Assembly (NCBI GenBank): GCA_024228555.1
Contig: JAAETI010000866.1
Span: 1 to 60,108, forward strand
Source: a bacterium
GTDB lineage: Bacteria; Actinomycetota; Acidimicrobiia; Spongiisociales; UBA5794
Direction: 5' to 3'
Length of the DNA stretch: 60,108 nucleotides
The notes under the pieces were generated by a model that did no database searches, was not told where the DNA came from, and saw only the letters and a list, made by a program, of their open reading frames with translations. Both the position numbers and the translations under genes were made by a program. Below are positions 1 through 8,344 of the stretch, one piece after another (within the stretch, counting starts at the first letter, position 1; each line of letters opens with the position of its first letter).

Positions 1-1
1 C

Positions 2-151
2 CTGACTGCTTCTGAGTCTCGGGTTCGTGACACTGACATGGCTGAAGAGATGGTGTCGTTTACACGTCATCAGATCATGGTCCAAGCAGGCACCGCAATG
101 CTTGCCCAGGCCAATCAGGTCCCATCAAGCGTCTTGTCGCTCCTCCAGTAG
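2..151 (+). CDS. Flagellin, C-terminal end (5' truncated by window)
   Basis: The first 49 codons in frame 2 encode the highly conserved flagellin C-terminus: [12 protein letters not shown], then [16 protein letters not shown] and a final S-V-L-S-L-L-Q before TAG. In flagellins this is the terminal D0 helix that packs in the filament core and is recognised by the export machinery. The rest of the gene lies outside the window, so its length cannot be judged. A strong terminator follows 24 bases after the stop, and a glycosyltransferase gene lies next on the same strand, which suggests a flagellin plus flagellin-modification locus. Identification rests on family knowledge of this motif; the alternative, a hook-associated FlgL protein, is less likely because of the L-L-Q ending. 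Confidence 0.9.
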   Translation: MTASESRVRDTDMAEEMVSFTRHQIMVQAGTAMLAQANQVPSSVLSLLQ

Positions 152-175
152 TAGGGAATAGGAAATCCACCTATC

Positions 176-205
176 GAAGGGGGCGGCCCATCAGCCGCCC
201 CCTTC
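176..205 (+). terminator. Rho-independent terminator after flagellin
   Basis: A perfect 12-bp stem (176-187 pairs with 194-205) with loop CCATCA is followed by a pyrimidine/T-rich tract. It sits 24 bases after the flagellin stop and before the next gene on the same strand, so it should separate the two transcripts. Confidence 0.85.
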
Positions 206-345
206 CTTCTTGCCTCTTCTTGTTCTTGCGTAGCTGGCCGCGCATTATGCGCGGCGGCGTACGCAGGAACCCTCGGTGTGAAACTCCACTTGAATCGCAG
301 CGCCGCTCGCCGACTGGTTTCTTTGGTAACCCACAAGGAGCCTCA

Positions 346-2358
346 ATGCACATCGTCATCCTGGCTTACGGCCCCAGCCAACTGACGAAGCGCGCCAAGA
401 ACCGAGCTCACAAACTGGCGGGACCGTCGAAGACCGTTGCGGTGGTACCCGCTTCTGCTGCCGGTCTCGGCGACGGAATGTCTGCAACCACCACACCTAT
501 CGGAATGGATGGCATCCGCGGCGTCCTCAGCGATCTACCCAATGAACCAGTGATGATTATCCACGACGATGTTGTGATCACGACCAAGGGAATCATGGCC
601 CTGCAGCGGGCCCTCGATGAGGGCTCTTCAATCGCAATCCCCTACAGCAATGACCCCAACACAGATCACTTCATTGGCGCCCTGCCGACCGACAAGGCTG
701 CCGAGCGTGGTCTCAACCACGCAGCAGTACCCGACACGACCAAAGCCAGCACCCTGATTCGCCCCATGTGCGTCGCCGGCCAGAAGGACGACATCCTCGG
801 CCTCCTGGCCGAGCCATTGGTCGACCCGCATGCGACAATCCAGTCCGCCGAGTACGGTTTCGTCATTGCTGCCGGTGCGGTTGCCGCACACTCCTCTTCG
901 TGTCTGCACCGCCTGGCTGTTCACGATGACGAACGTCCGCTGCTTGTTGCTGCCTTGATCGTCAAGGACGAAGAAAAGATGTTGCCGGATTGCCTGGAAT
1001 CGCTCACCCCCCTCTGCGATCGCATCGAGGTCTGCGACACCGGGTCTACCGACAACACAATCGCAATCGCCAAAGCTGCCGGCGCCAATGTGATCGAACG
1101 GGAATGGCCAGACGATTTTGGCAAGGCGCGCAACTACGTCCTCGACCAGTGTCGCGATGCTCGCTACATCCTCGTCATCGACGCAGATGAACGCGTGAGC
1201 TGCCCCGACCCTGAACACGCCCGCGCCTACCTGTCGACATACTGGCGCGAGCATCCCGCGTTTAGCGTGGATGTCGACAACGTCACCTCAGACGGCAACG
1301 ACATGTACGGCGTGCTGTCGGTCCGTCTGTTCCACGGTTCGGGCACCGAATACCGTGGCGCCATTCACGAGGTCGTCTACAACGTCGGTGACCCAGCGCC
1401 GATCGCCGGCAACCATCTCGACCTCCTCAATGTGGTGCACTACGGCTACTCCCATGAGGTAGTGGCCGAGCGCGACAAGTCGAACCGCAACCTCGAGTTG
1501 GCCGAAGCGCAATACGGAGCAACGGGCGATGCCCGCGCAGCCGTCCATCTCGCCCGTTCCCTCAGCTACGCAGGCGAGTCGCCAGAACGGGCGCTTCAAC
1601 TACTGGAGCAGAGCCTGGCGGAGATCACCAACGGCTCGCCCTCCACGAGAGCGCAAATCATGTCGCTGATGGCAGATCGCTGCCTGGAGCTCGGGCAAGA
1701 CCAAAGGGCGTTCGACCTGGCCGAGCAGTCGCTTGACCTCCTGCCGATCGACGACACCGCGGCCGGGCTGCTCGCCACGGCCGCCTCACGCCTGGGGAAC
1801 TACGAAGCCTTCGTAGTGATCGCCGAACGGATCAATGGAGCCCCCTCCGCACGCGAAGTGATTCGTGTTGATCACAACCGCACCATCTACCGCAATCACC
1901 TCGCCGCCGCATACGCTCACCTCGGCCGCACCGAGGAAGCGGTGAGCGAGACGTTTGGCATTCTCGACGACACGCCTGCTGGCTTCCACATGTGGGACCG
2001 GCTGATCGAGTGTCTTGATGCTGCGTATGGCGCAGCCGCTATCGAGGTCCTCGCCCCGCTGGCGGTCAAGGACCCAACCGGCGGATTCCTCGAGCCGTTG
2101 ATCAGGCACTATCCGACTGACGCAACGGCAACGTTCTGCGCCCGCTACTCGTCTCTGGGTGGAACGATTGCCGAAGCAACTCGAGTCGGTCTGCTCGCCG
2201 CTGCGATGTCGGGCAGCGAGGCCTCTTTTGCGACGCTGGCGCATACCGCCAATCGTCTCGAATCATCGACTCGGGCCGAGTTGACTCAGCGGATCGCCGG
2301 TCACGGGCGTGCCGATCTCGCCGCATTGCTCGACCAGCAATCAGCCGCCCCCGTCTAG
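346..2358 (+). CDS. Two-part glycosyltransferase (GT2) with TPR tail, possible flagellin glycosyltransferase
   Basis: I chose ATG 346 because AAGGAG lies 5 bases upstream and the residues before it look like untranslated sequence; this gives 670 aa. Residues 1 to about 190 form a degenerate glycosyltransferase-like domain beginning MHIVILAYG with an IIHDDVV segment. Residues about 195-330 are a clear GT-A family 2 core: A-L-I-V-K-D-E-E, then D-T-G-S-T-D-N-T and the metal/nucleotide motif I-D-A-D-E-R. From about residue 380 to the end there are helical TPR-like repeats (SLSYAGESPERALQLLEQSL, AAAYAHLGRTEEAV). GT2-TPR proteins of this layout transfer sugars to surface or flagellar proteins. The position directly after flagellin makes flagellin O-glycosylation the best guess, but the substrate is inferred from context only. 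Confidence 0.75.
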   Translation: MHIVILAYGPSQLTKRAKNRAHKLAGPSKTVAVVPASAAGLGDGMSATTTPIGMDGIRGVLSDLPNEPVMIIHDDVVITTKGIMALQRALDEGSSIAIPYSNDPNTDHFIGALPTDKAAERGLNHAAVPDTTKASTLIRPMCVAGQKDDILGLLAEPLVDPHATIQSAEYGFVIAAGAVAAHSSSCLHRLAVHDDERPLLVAALIVKDEEKMLPDCLESLTPLCDRIEVCDTGSTDNTIAIAKAAGANVIEREWPDDFGKARNYVLDQCRDARYILVIDADERVSCPDPEHARAYLSTYWREHPAFSVDVDNVTSDGNDMYGVLSVRLFHGSGTEYRGAIHEVVYNVGDPAPIAGNHLDLLNVVHYGYSHEVVAERDKSNRNLELAEAQYGATGDARAAVHLARSLSYAGESPERALQLLEQSLAEITNGSPSTRAQIMSLMADRCLELGQDQRAFDLAEQSLDLLPIDDTAAGLLATAASRLGNYEAFVVIAERINGAPSAREVIRVDHNRTIYRNHLAAAYAHLGRTEEAVSETFGILDDTPAGFHMWDRLIECLDAAYGAAAIEVLAPLAVKDPTGGFLEPLIRHYPTDATATFCARYSSLGGTIAEATRVGLLAAAMSGSEASFATLAHTANRLESSTRAELTQRIAGHGRADLAALLDQQSAAPV

Positions 2359-2379
2359 CCGGGCCTCCCGGTACAACAC

Positions 2380-2411
2380 AAAGGGGCGGGCGCTGTAGCA
2401 CCCGCCCCTTT
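2380..2411. terminator. Bidirectional terminator between convergent genes
   Basis: An 11-bp G/C-rich stem (2380-2390 with 2401-2411) encloses a 10-base loop. T-runs lie on both sides (TTTT to the right, AAA to the left), between the + strand glycosyltransferase and the - strand nhaA stop. It is suited to ending both transcripts. Confidence 0.85.
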
Positions 2412-2427
2412 TGAGTTCTTGGCTTGG

Positions 2428-3843
2428 TTAATCCGAGCTGGCCTCGGCAACGTCGGTGCCACCATATTGCTCGGCCGCCGCCTCGCGGGGGGTCGTGGCT
2501 CTCCGCAACAGGGTGTAGCCGAACACGCCGGCAAGACCCGATCCAATGAAGATTCCAATCTTGGCTGAGTCGGCAAGGGCCGCATCTGTGAACGCCAACT
2601 CGGTGACAAACATCGATACGGTGAAACCGATCCCGGCAAGAGCCGCCAGACCGATGATCTGCGTCCAACCGGTTTGCCGCGGGAGTTTGCCAAAGCCAAC
2701 CCGAACAGCAATCCAAGTGGCCACACTGATCCCAACCAACTTGCCGATCAGGAGTCCCGACGCAACGCCAATCGTGACCGGACTGGTCAGAGCGTCACTG
2801 ATACCGTTCTCGAAATCGGCGAAGCGAACGCCGGCGTTGGCAAGAGCAAACAACGGAACGACCACGAACGACGACCACGGCGTTAGTGAGTGCTCGAGAC
2901 GATCCAGCGGAGATATGGATTCGCGCGCAATTGAGGACAGTTGCGATGCGTCGTAGTCGAGGCGTTCACGATGGTTCGGAGCGGCTCGATTCATCTCGAA
3001 TCGGCCGAGGATCCAGGTCGAGCGACGGTAATAGTCCTCTTCGGAGTACAGCGGGAACACCGGAGTCATCAGCCCAAGCGCAACACCCGCAAGTGTCGCG
3101 TGAACGCCAGACTCGAAGATGAAGAACCAGATGATCACGCCGGTGACTCCGTAGAAGAGCATCGATCGGATCCCGGCCCGCTGCGCCAGATAAACCAGCC
3201 CGAGGCTGATAAGACCCAGCGCCAGCCACAGCATTGCAAGATCATCGGTGTAGAAGATGGCGATCACCAAGATGGCGCCAATATCGTCGGCAATCGCAAG
3301 TGCCAGCAAGAACAGCTTGGCTCCGGTGGAAACCCTGGTTCCAAGAAGAGAGATGACACCAACCGAGAACGCAATGTCGGTGGCCATCGGGATGGCCCAC
3401 CCGTCGGCGGCTTGGCCACCCTCGTTGGCAACGAATATCAGATAGATCGCAGCGGGAACGATCATCCCGCCGAGTGCGGCGATTGCAGGAAGAGCAGCCT
3501 TCTTCGGGTCACGTAGCTCACCAACAACCATCTCACGTTTGATTTCGAGACCGACAACAAAGAAGAAGATCGCCATGAGTGCATCGTTGACGATGTGCTT
3601 GAAGGACTCCTCGAAATGGAATGAACCGATTTCGAGGTGAATGTGGGTGTCCCAGAACTCCTTGTAGCTCTCTCCAAATGGTGCGTTGGCCCAGATGAGG
3701 GCGATCGCCGCAGCAATGAGGAGGATCGAACCAGACGACGCTTCAATCTGGGAGAAACGCATGATCGGACGCACGAACCCCTTTGGGATCTTCTGGTCCG
3801 AATGGATCCAAGTTTCGTGCAGTCGTTCTGTCTCGGGCGCCAT
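2428..3843 (-). CDS. nhaA: Na+/H+ antiporter NhaA
   Basis: This 471-aa multi-spanning inner-membrane protein exchanges sodium for protons in pH and salt homeostasis. It shows NhaA hallmarks: F-F-V-V-G-L-E-I-K-R-E near residue 95, A-T-D-I-A-F-S-V-G carrying the TM4 aspartate region, and I-A-D-D-I-G-A-I with the two adjacent aspartates that bind the cation. It is about 80 residues longer than E. coli NhaA. The extra length is partly a hydrophilic insertion near residues 270-315 (YYRRSTWILGRFEMNRAA onward) and partly an N-terminal extension. The start at 3843 is the first ATG; M-R-F-S-Q near residue 28 is an alternative closer to the usual family start. It is transcribed alone, with terminator 2380-2411 at its 3' end. 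Confidence 0.95.
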   Translation of the reverse strand: MAPETERLHETWIHSDQKIPKGFVRPIMRFSQIEASSGSILLIAAAIALIWANAPFGESYKEFWDTHIHLEIGSFHFEESFKHIVNDALMAIFFFVVGLEIKREMVVGELRDPKKAALPAIAALGGMIVPAAIYLIFVANEGGQAADGWAIPMATDIAFSVGVISLLGTRVSTGAKLFLLALAIADDIGAILVIAIFYTDDLAMLWLALGLISLGLVYLAQRAGIRSMLFYGVTGVIIWFFIFESGVHATLAGVALGLMTPVFPLYSEEDYYRRSTWILGRFEMNRAAPNHRERLDYDASQLSSIARESISPLDRLEHSLTPWSSFVVVPLFALANAGVRFADFENGISDALTSPVTIGVASGLLIGKLVGISVATWIAVRVGFGKLPRQTGWTQIIGLAALAGIGFTVSMFVTELAFTDAALADSAKIGIFIGSGLAGVFGYTLLRRATTPREAAAEQYGGTDVAEASSD

Positions 3844-4075
3844 GCCTACTCCTGTTCATCAGCTCCGGGCACGGCCCATCTGACCTACGTTGGTTCCTAT
3901 CAACGTCGGCACAACCAGGGAGAAGTAAACGCTCCCATGCGCAGATAGTCCGGCGGTCTGAGCACCAGAAACGATATCAGCTCTGCCGCGTCTCGCATCC
4001 ACTCTTGGATGACCGACCATTGGGGAGCGCTACCATCGCCTCCCATCCCGTCCTGCCCACGCTAAGGACCGCACC

Positions 4076-5002
4076 TTGCTGATCTCTTTCCTCTACGTTG
4101 CAGTCGGTCTCATCCTGCTCATGGGTGCTTCCGACCGCTTCGTCGAAGCTGCGGTCAGGCTGGCAAGGGCGCTCGGTGTATCGATCGTCTTGATCGGAGC
4201 ACTGATCGTCGGGCTGGGGACCTCGCTCCCCGAACTGCTGGTGTCGGTAATCGCAGGCGCCGACGGCAAAGTCGATGTGGCCATGGCCAACGTCACCGGC
4301 TCCAATGTCGCCAACGTCACACTTGTGCTCGGTACGGCCGCAATCGCGGCGCCGATAATGAGCAGGACAAGAATCCTGAGACGCGAAGGCGTTCTCATGT
4401 TCTTTGCGGTCTCGGCACTCGCTGGAGTGCTGTGGGATGGAGAAATCTCACGCATCGAAGGCGGAGGCCTTCTGCTCGGTATGGCTGTTGCCTTGGTGCT
4501 GCTGATTCGTTGGTCGGCAACCGACGTGGACGGCATCATCGAACTCGAAGAAGGGCAGGAAGCTCACTCCGTGCCCGGTGAACTTCTGATAGGTCTCGCT
4601 GCTCTCGCGGTGACGGTGTTTGCAGCCCGTCTCCTCCTCGATGGTGCGCTCGATCTGGGCGAACGGTTCGGCTTCGGAGAAGCGTTCCTCGGTGTTCTTC
4701 TTGGTATCGGCACCAGTCTCCCCGAACTCGCAACGACGATGGCCGCAGTGCGCCGCCATGAATCCGACTTGGTGATAGGTAACGTGCTGGGCTCCAATCT
4801 GTTCAACTCACTCGCCGTCGCCGGGAGCGCAGCCGTCGTTGGACCCGGGGTCCTGGCCGATCTGGCCCGACCCTCCCTGGTCATCATGATCGGGGTTGTG
4901 GTGCTGGCCGGATGGTTTGCGTGGGGTGATCAGAAGGTGAGCCGCAAAGAGGGAATCGCCTTGCTAGCCGTCTTCCTGGTCTTCACCGCACTGAGTTACT
5001 GA
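4076..5002 (+). CDS. CaCA-family sodium/calcium exchanger (YrbG type)
   Basis: Starting at TTG 4076 with AAGGA seven bases upstream, this gives 308 aa with about ten hydrophobic segments. Two inverted-topology alpha-repeats are clear: G-L-G-T-S-L-P-E-L with G-S-N-V-A-N-V near residues 45-80, and G-I-G-T-S-L-P-E-L with G-S-N-L-F-N-S near residues 210-250. These are the ion-binding G-T-S-x-P-E and G-S-N-x-x-N motifs of the CaCA superfamily. The likely role is export of Ca2+ in exchange for Na+ or H+; which ion is used cannot be read from sequence. The stop overlaps the next gene's ATG by one base (TGATG), so it is probably translationally coupled to polX. Confidence 0.88.
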   Translation: MLISFLYVAVGLILLMGASDRFVEAAVRLARALGVSIVLIGALIVGLGTSLPELLVSVIAGADGKVDVAMANVTGSNVANVTLVLGTAAIAAPIMSRTRILRREGVLMFFAVSALAGVLWDGEISRIEGGGLLLGMAVALVLLIRWSATDVDGIIELEEGQEAHSVPGELLIGLAALAVTVFAARLLLDGALDLGERFGFGEAFLGVLLGIGTSLPELATTMAAVRRHESDLVIGNVLGSNLFNSLAVAGSAAVVGPGVLADLARPSLVIMIGVVVLAGWFAWGDQKVSRKEGIALLAVFLVFTALSY

Positions 5003-6741
5003 TGAGCAGTAATGGAGAAATCGCCAGAATGCTCCAGGAGCTTGTCGACCTGCTCATCATGGCGGAAGGCAGCAAACAGGCATTCCGCGTCCGCGCCTAC
5101 GAGAAAGCCGTCGCGGCGGTGCAGGCTCTTCCCAAAGATGCGGCAGAAATGCCTGCATCGGAACTCGTGAAGGTGCCCGACATCGGAAAGAGCACCGCAG
5201 GCAAAATCCGCGAGTACGTCGACACCGGGGCGGTCGCCCGCATCACCGCGCTGCGCAAAGAGTTCCCTGCTGAAATGATGGAACTGACCCGAATCCCCGG
5301 GCTTGGTCCAAAGACGGTCGTCATGCTGCGGGACAAGCTCGGCGTCGCTTCCGTCGATCAACTACGGGAGGCAATTGCCAACGAATCGCTAGCCGGTTTA
5401 CCCGGTCTCGGACCCAAATCACAGGAGAAGATCGCCGTCGCCATCGACCGAATCGGCTTGCACGGTAAGGATCGGCGCACACCGATTGCCGATGCTCTCC
5501 CGATTGCTGAGGACCTGGTCGACGCCCTCCTCGGTCTGCCCACCGTTACCAAAGCGCAGTACTGCGGCTCGCTCCGACGATTCCGCGAAACCATCGCCGA
5601 TATCGACATCGTGGTCGCCAGCAACGCACCGGCCGACGTTATGGAGGCGTTCGTTTCCATGCCGCTGGTCGACGGCATCATCGGCCAGGGTGACTCGAAG
5701 ACATCAGTCCTCACTGCGGCAGGACTTCAGATCGACCTGCGTGCCGTCAAGGCCAACCAGTTCGGTGCCGCCGTCCTGTACTTCACCGGATCAAAGCAGC
5801 ACAACATCGAGCTGCGGCAGCGAGCCATTGACAAAGGCCTGCTGCTGAACGAGTACGGCCTCGAAGACACCGAGTCCGGCAAGGTCGTTTCCTCTCGAAC
5901 CGAACCAGCCATCTACAATGCGCTCGGACTGAGATACATCCCGCCCGAGATGCGCGAAGGGCGCGGGGAGATCGCCGCCGCCGACAGCGGTCCCATGCCA
6001 GAACTGGTCGAGGTCAACGACATCCGCGGTGACCTCCACGTTCACTCGACCTGGTCGGGCGACGGTCGAAGCACCCTCGATGACATGGTCGCTGCTGCGG
6101 CGGCCCGCGGTCTGGAGTACATCGCCATGACCGAACATGCCGAGGACCTCCGCATCAACGGCCTATCCCGCGACGAGGTCATGGCCGAGCGCAAGGAGCT
6201 CATCCGACTCCGCACCGAACACCCGCAACTGACCATCTTGCACGGCTCGGAACTCAACATCGGAGCCGACGGCACCGTTGACTACGACCCCGATTTCCTG
6301 ATGAACTTCGACTGGTGTGTGGCCTCGGTGCACACCCATTTCGACCTAACGGAGTCCGAGCAAACCCAGCGTCTGCTCACCGCAATGGAGAACCCGGCCG
6401 TCAGCGCCATTGGCCACCTCACCGGCCGCCGCATCGGCCATCGCCCCGGCATACGACTCAACACCCGAGCCGTATTCGAAGCAGCGATCGAAACCGGCAC
6501 CGCCCTGGAGATCAATGGGCATCTGCACCGGCTCGATGTGCCCTCCGAATTGCTGGTTACGGCCAGGGAGTCCACCGGACTCCGGTTTGTGATTTCGACC
6601 GACAGCCACCACACCACAGAGTTCGGCAACCTGCGCTGGGGTGTGAGCAATGCCAGACGAGGTTGGGTCGAACGAGGTTCCGTTCTGAACGTTCTCCCGC
6701 TAGCCGAGTTTCTCGAATTCGTGGCAGCGAAGCGCAAATAG
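5002..6741 (+). CDS. polX: DNA polymerase/3'-5' exonuclease PolX
   Basis: This is a 579-aa family X DNA polymerase fused to a PHP domain, the usual bacterial PolX layout used in gap-filling repair. Helix-hairpin-helix segments occur at P-D-I-G-K-S-T-A-G-K, I-P-G-L-G-P-K-T and L-P-G-L-G-P-K-S (residues about 50-145). The palm has G-S-L-R-R-F-R-E-T-I-A-D-I-D-I-V with the paired catalytic aspartates and a third in Q-I-D-L-R. The C-terminal PHP metal site begins G-D-L-H-V-H-S-T-W-S-G-D-G (residue about 340) and continues with M-T-E-H-A-E and S-T-D-S-H-H. Length and domain order match the family. The gene overlaps the upstream exchanger by one base. Confidence 0.95.
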   Translation: MSSNGEIARMLQELVDLLIMAEGSKQAFRVRAYEKAVAAVQALPKDAAEMPASELVKVPDIGKSTAGKIREYVDTGAVARITALRKEFPAEMMELTRIPGLGPKTVVMLRDKLGVASVDQLREAIANESLAGLPGLGPKSQEKIAVAIDRIGLHGKDRRTPIADALPIAEDLVDALLGLPTVTKAQYCGSLRRFRETIADIDIVVASNAPADVMEAFVSMPLVDGIIGQGDSKTSVLTAAGLQIDLRAVKANQFGAAVLYFTGSKQHNIELRQRAIDKGLLLNEYGLEDTESGKVVSSRTEPAIYNALGLRYIPPEMREGRGEIAAADSGPMPELVEVNDIRGDLHVHSTWSGDGRSTLDDMVAAAAARGLEYIAMTEHAEDLRINGLSRDEVMAERKELIRLRTEHPQLTILHGSELNIGADGTVDYDPDFLMNFDWCVASVHTHFDLTESEQTQRLLTAMENPAVSAIGHLTGRRIGHRPGIRLNTRAVFEAAIETGTALEINGHLHRLDVPSELLVTARESTGLRFVISTDSHHTTEFGNLRWGVSNARRGWVERGSVLNVLPLAEFLEFVAAKRK

Positions 6742-6814
6742 CCTCACACGAGTTCACATTTTGGTAATGCCGTTTTGGGGTCCGACCTGCCGATGGCCAC
6801 TTATCGTGACCGAC

Positions 6815-8344
6815 ATGTCGAACACCACCATTTCTGAGAACCAAGCTGGGATTGCCGGCGCCGTTTCCGCCGGGCTGGCGCTTGGCCTTACCGAACTCAT
6901 AGCCGGGATCACAGCCCTGGTGCCGTCGGCGATTGCCTCAGTTGGCAGCGTGATCATCGATATCTCGCCACGGTTCGTCAAAGAGTTTGCGATCAACGTC
7001 TTCGGCACTGCCGACAAGGGGGCGCTTGCGATCGGCACTGCCATCGTTGGTGTGCTCATCGGCTGGTTGGTGGGTCGCGCCGCACGGACCCGACCTTGGG
7101 TCCCGTGGGTTGCGTTCGGCATCTTTGCGCTCGTCGGCATCGCTGCCTCGCTCGATGGTGTGGACATCTCGGTGCCGCTCACGATCATGGCGATCGTCGG
7201 TTCCGCGCTCGCGGGGGTATTCACGTTGCGCGCCATGACCAGCGTCGTCGAGACGCCGACCGACGGGCTTGCCACCAATCCACACCGACGACGGTTCTTG
7301 GCTCAGGCCGCAGGAGTCGGCACCGTTGCCGCGGTGGCCGGTCTCGGGGGTAGGCAGTTGATCATCACCCGTTCCGAAGAAGTGCGGCAATCCGTTGCGC
7401 TGCCCGTTGCCGACCTCACCGTTCCCGCTCCGCCCCCAGAAGCCCAGTTCCTCAGCGTCCCCGACCTAACCCCCATCGTCGTGCCGAACGACGAGTTCTA
7501 TCGGATCGATACGGCTCTCGTGGTTCCCCGGCCCGACCCCGAGACCTGGCGTCTCAAGATCACGGGGATGGTTGACAACGAGATTGAGTTCTCGCTGGAC
7601 GACCTTATGAAGCTGCCGTTGTACGAGCAATATGTGACGATCGCATGTGTCTCCAATGAGGTCGGCGGTGACTTGATCGGAAACGCCAAGTGGACAGGGG
7701 TTCGCCTGGTCGATCTCCTCGAACAAGCCGGCGTACAGGACTCGGCGCAGCAACTGCTGAGCCGGTCCGTTGACGGCTGGACCTCGGGTTTCCCCATCGA
7801 GCTTGCGTTCGACGGCCGTGACCCGCTGCTTGCCATAGGCATGAACGGTGTTCCCCTACCCCCCAGCCATGGTTTCCCTGCGCGCCTCATCGTCCCCGGT
7901 CTCTACGGCTATGTCTCTGCAACCAAGTGGATCGAAGAAATCGAACTCACCACCTGGGAGGGGGTCGATGGCTACTGGATCCCGCGCGGCTGGTCCAAGG
8001 AAGCGCCGATAAAGACCCACTCCCGTATCGACCACCCCCGCAAGCGCGAGACAGTGACAGAGGACCCGGTTGTCATCGCAGGAGTGGCCTGGGCCCCAAC
8101 TCGCGGCATTGCGGGCGTCGAAGTCCAGGTCGACGACGGTGCGTGGGTTGAATGTGAATTGACCTCACCACTTTCAGACAGGGCATGGGTGCAGTGGAAG
8201 GTGGAACTGCCGCTGGGCTCTGGGGATCACCTCGCCAGGGTGCGCGCCACCGACGGAACCGGCACCACCCAAACCGCAGACAAGCAACGCTCCGCCCCCG
8301 ACGGCGCCACGGGCTATCACGAGATCGAGTTCAAGGTCGGTTAG
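6815..8344 (+). CDS. Membrane-anchored molybdopterin-dependent oxidoreductase (sulfite oxidase/YedY-like)
   Basis: I prefer ATG 6815 (MSNTTISENQ; 509 aa) over 6761, whose first 18 residues look non-coding; no clear ribosome site is visible. Four hydrophobic segments occupy about residues 10-140. A Tat-like stretch follows, H-R-R-R-F-L-A-Q-A-A-G at about 153, so the catalytic part should be exported folded. The oxidoreductase domain contains I-A-C-V-S-N-E-V-G-G, whose cysteine is the expected Mo ligand, and G-x-x-V-P-L-P-P-S-H-G-F-P-A-R-L. It ends with an Ig-like Mo-co dimerisation domain. The family reduces or oxidises small sulfur or oxygen compounds or repairs methionine sulfoxide; the substrate is unknown. 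It overlaps the tail of the opposite-strand acylase gene by 4 bases. Confidence 0.85.
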   Translation: MSNTTISENQAGIAGAVSAGLALGLTELIAGITALVPSAIASVGSVIIDISPRFVKEFAINVFGTADKGALAIGTAIVGVLIGWLVGRAARTRPWVPWVAFGIFALVGIAASLDGVDISVPLTIMAIVGSALAGVFTLRAMTSVVETPTDGLATNPHRRRFLAQAAGVGTVAAVAGLGGRQLIITRSEEVRQSVALPVADLTVPAPPPEAQFLSVPDLTPIVVPNDEFYRIDTALVVPRPDPETWRLKITGMVDNEIEFSLDDLMKLPLYEQYVTIACVSNEVGGDLIGNAKWTGVRLVDLLEQAGVQDSAQQLLSRSVDGWTSGFPIELAFDGRDPLLAIGMNGVPLPPSHGFPARLIVPGLYGYVSATKWIEEIELTTWEGVDGYWIPRGWSKEAPIKTHSRIDHPRKRETVTEDPVVIAGVAWAPTRGIAGVEVQVDDGAWVECELTSPLSDRAWVQWKVELPLGSGDHLARVRATDGTGTTQTADKQRSAPDGATGYHEIEFKVG

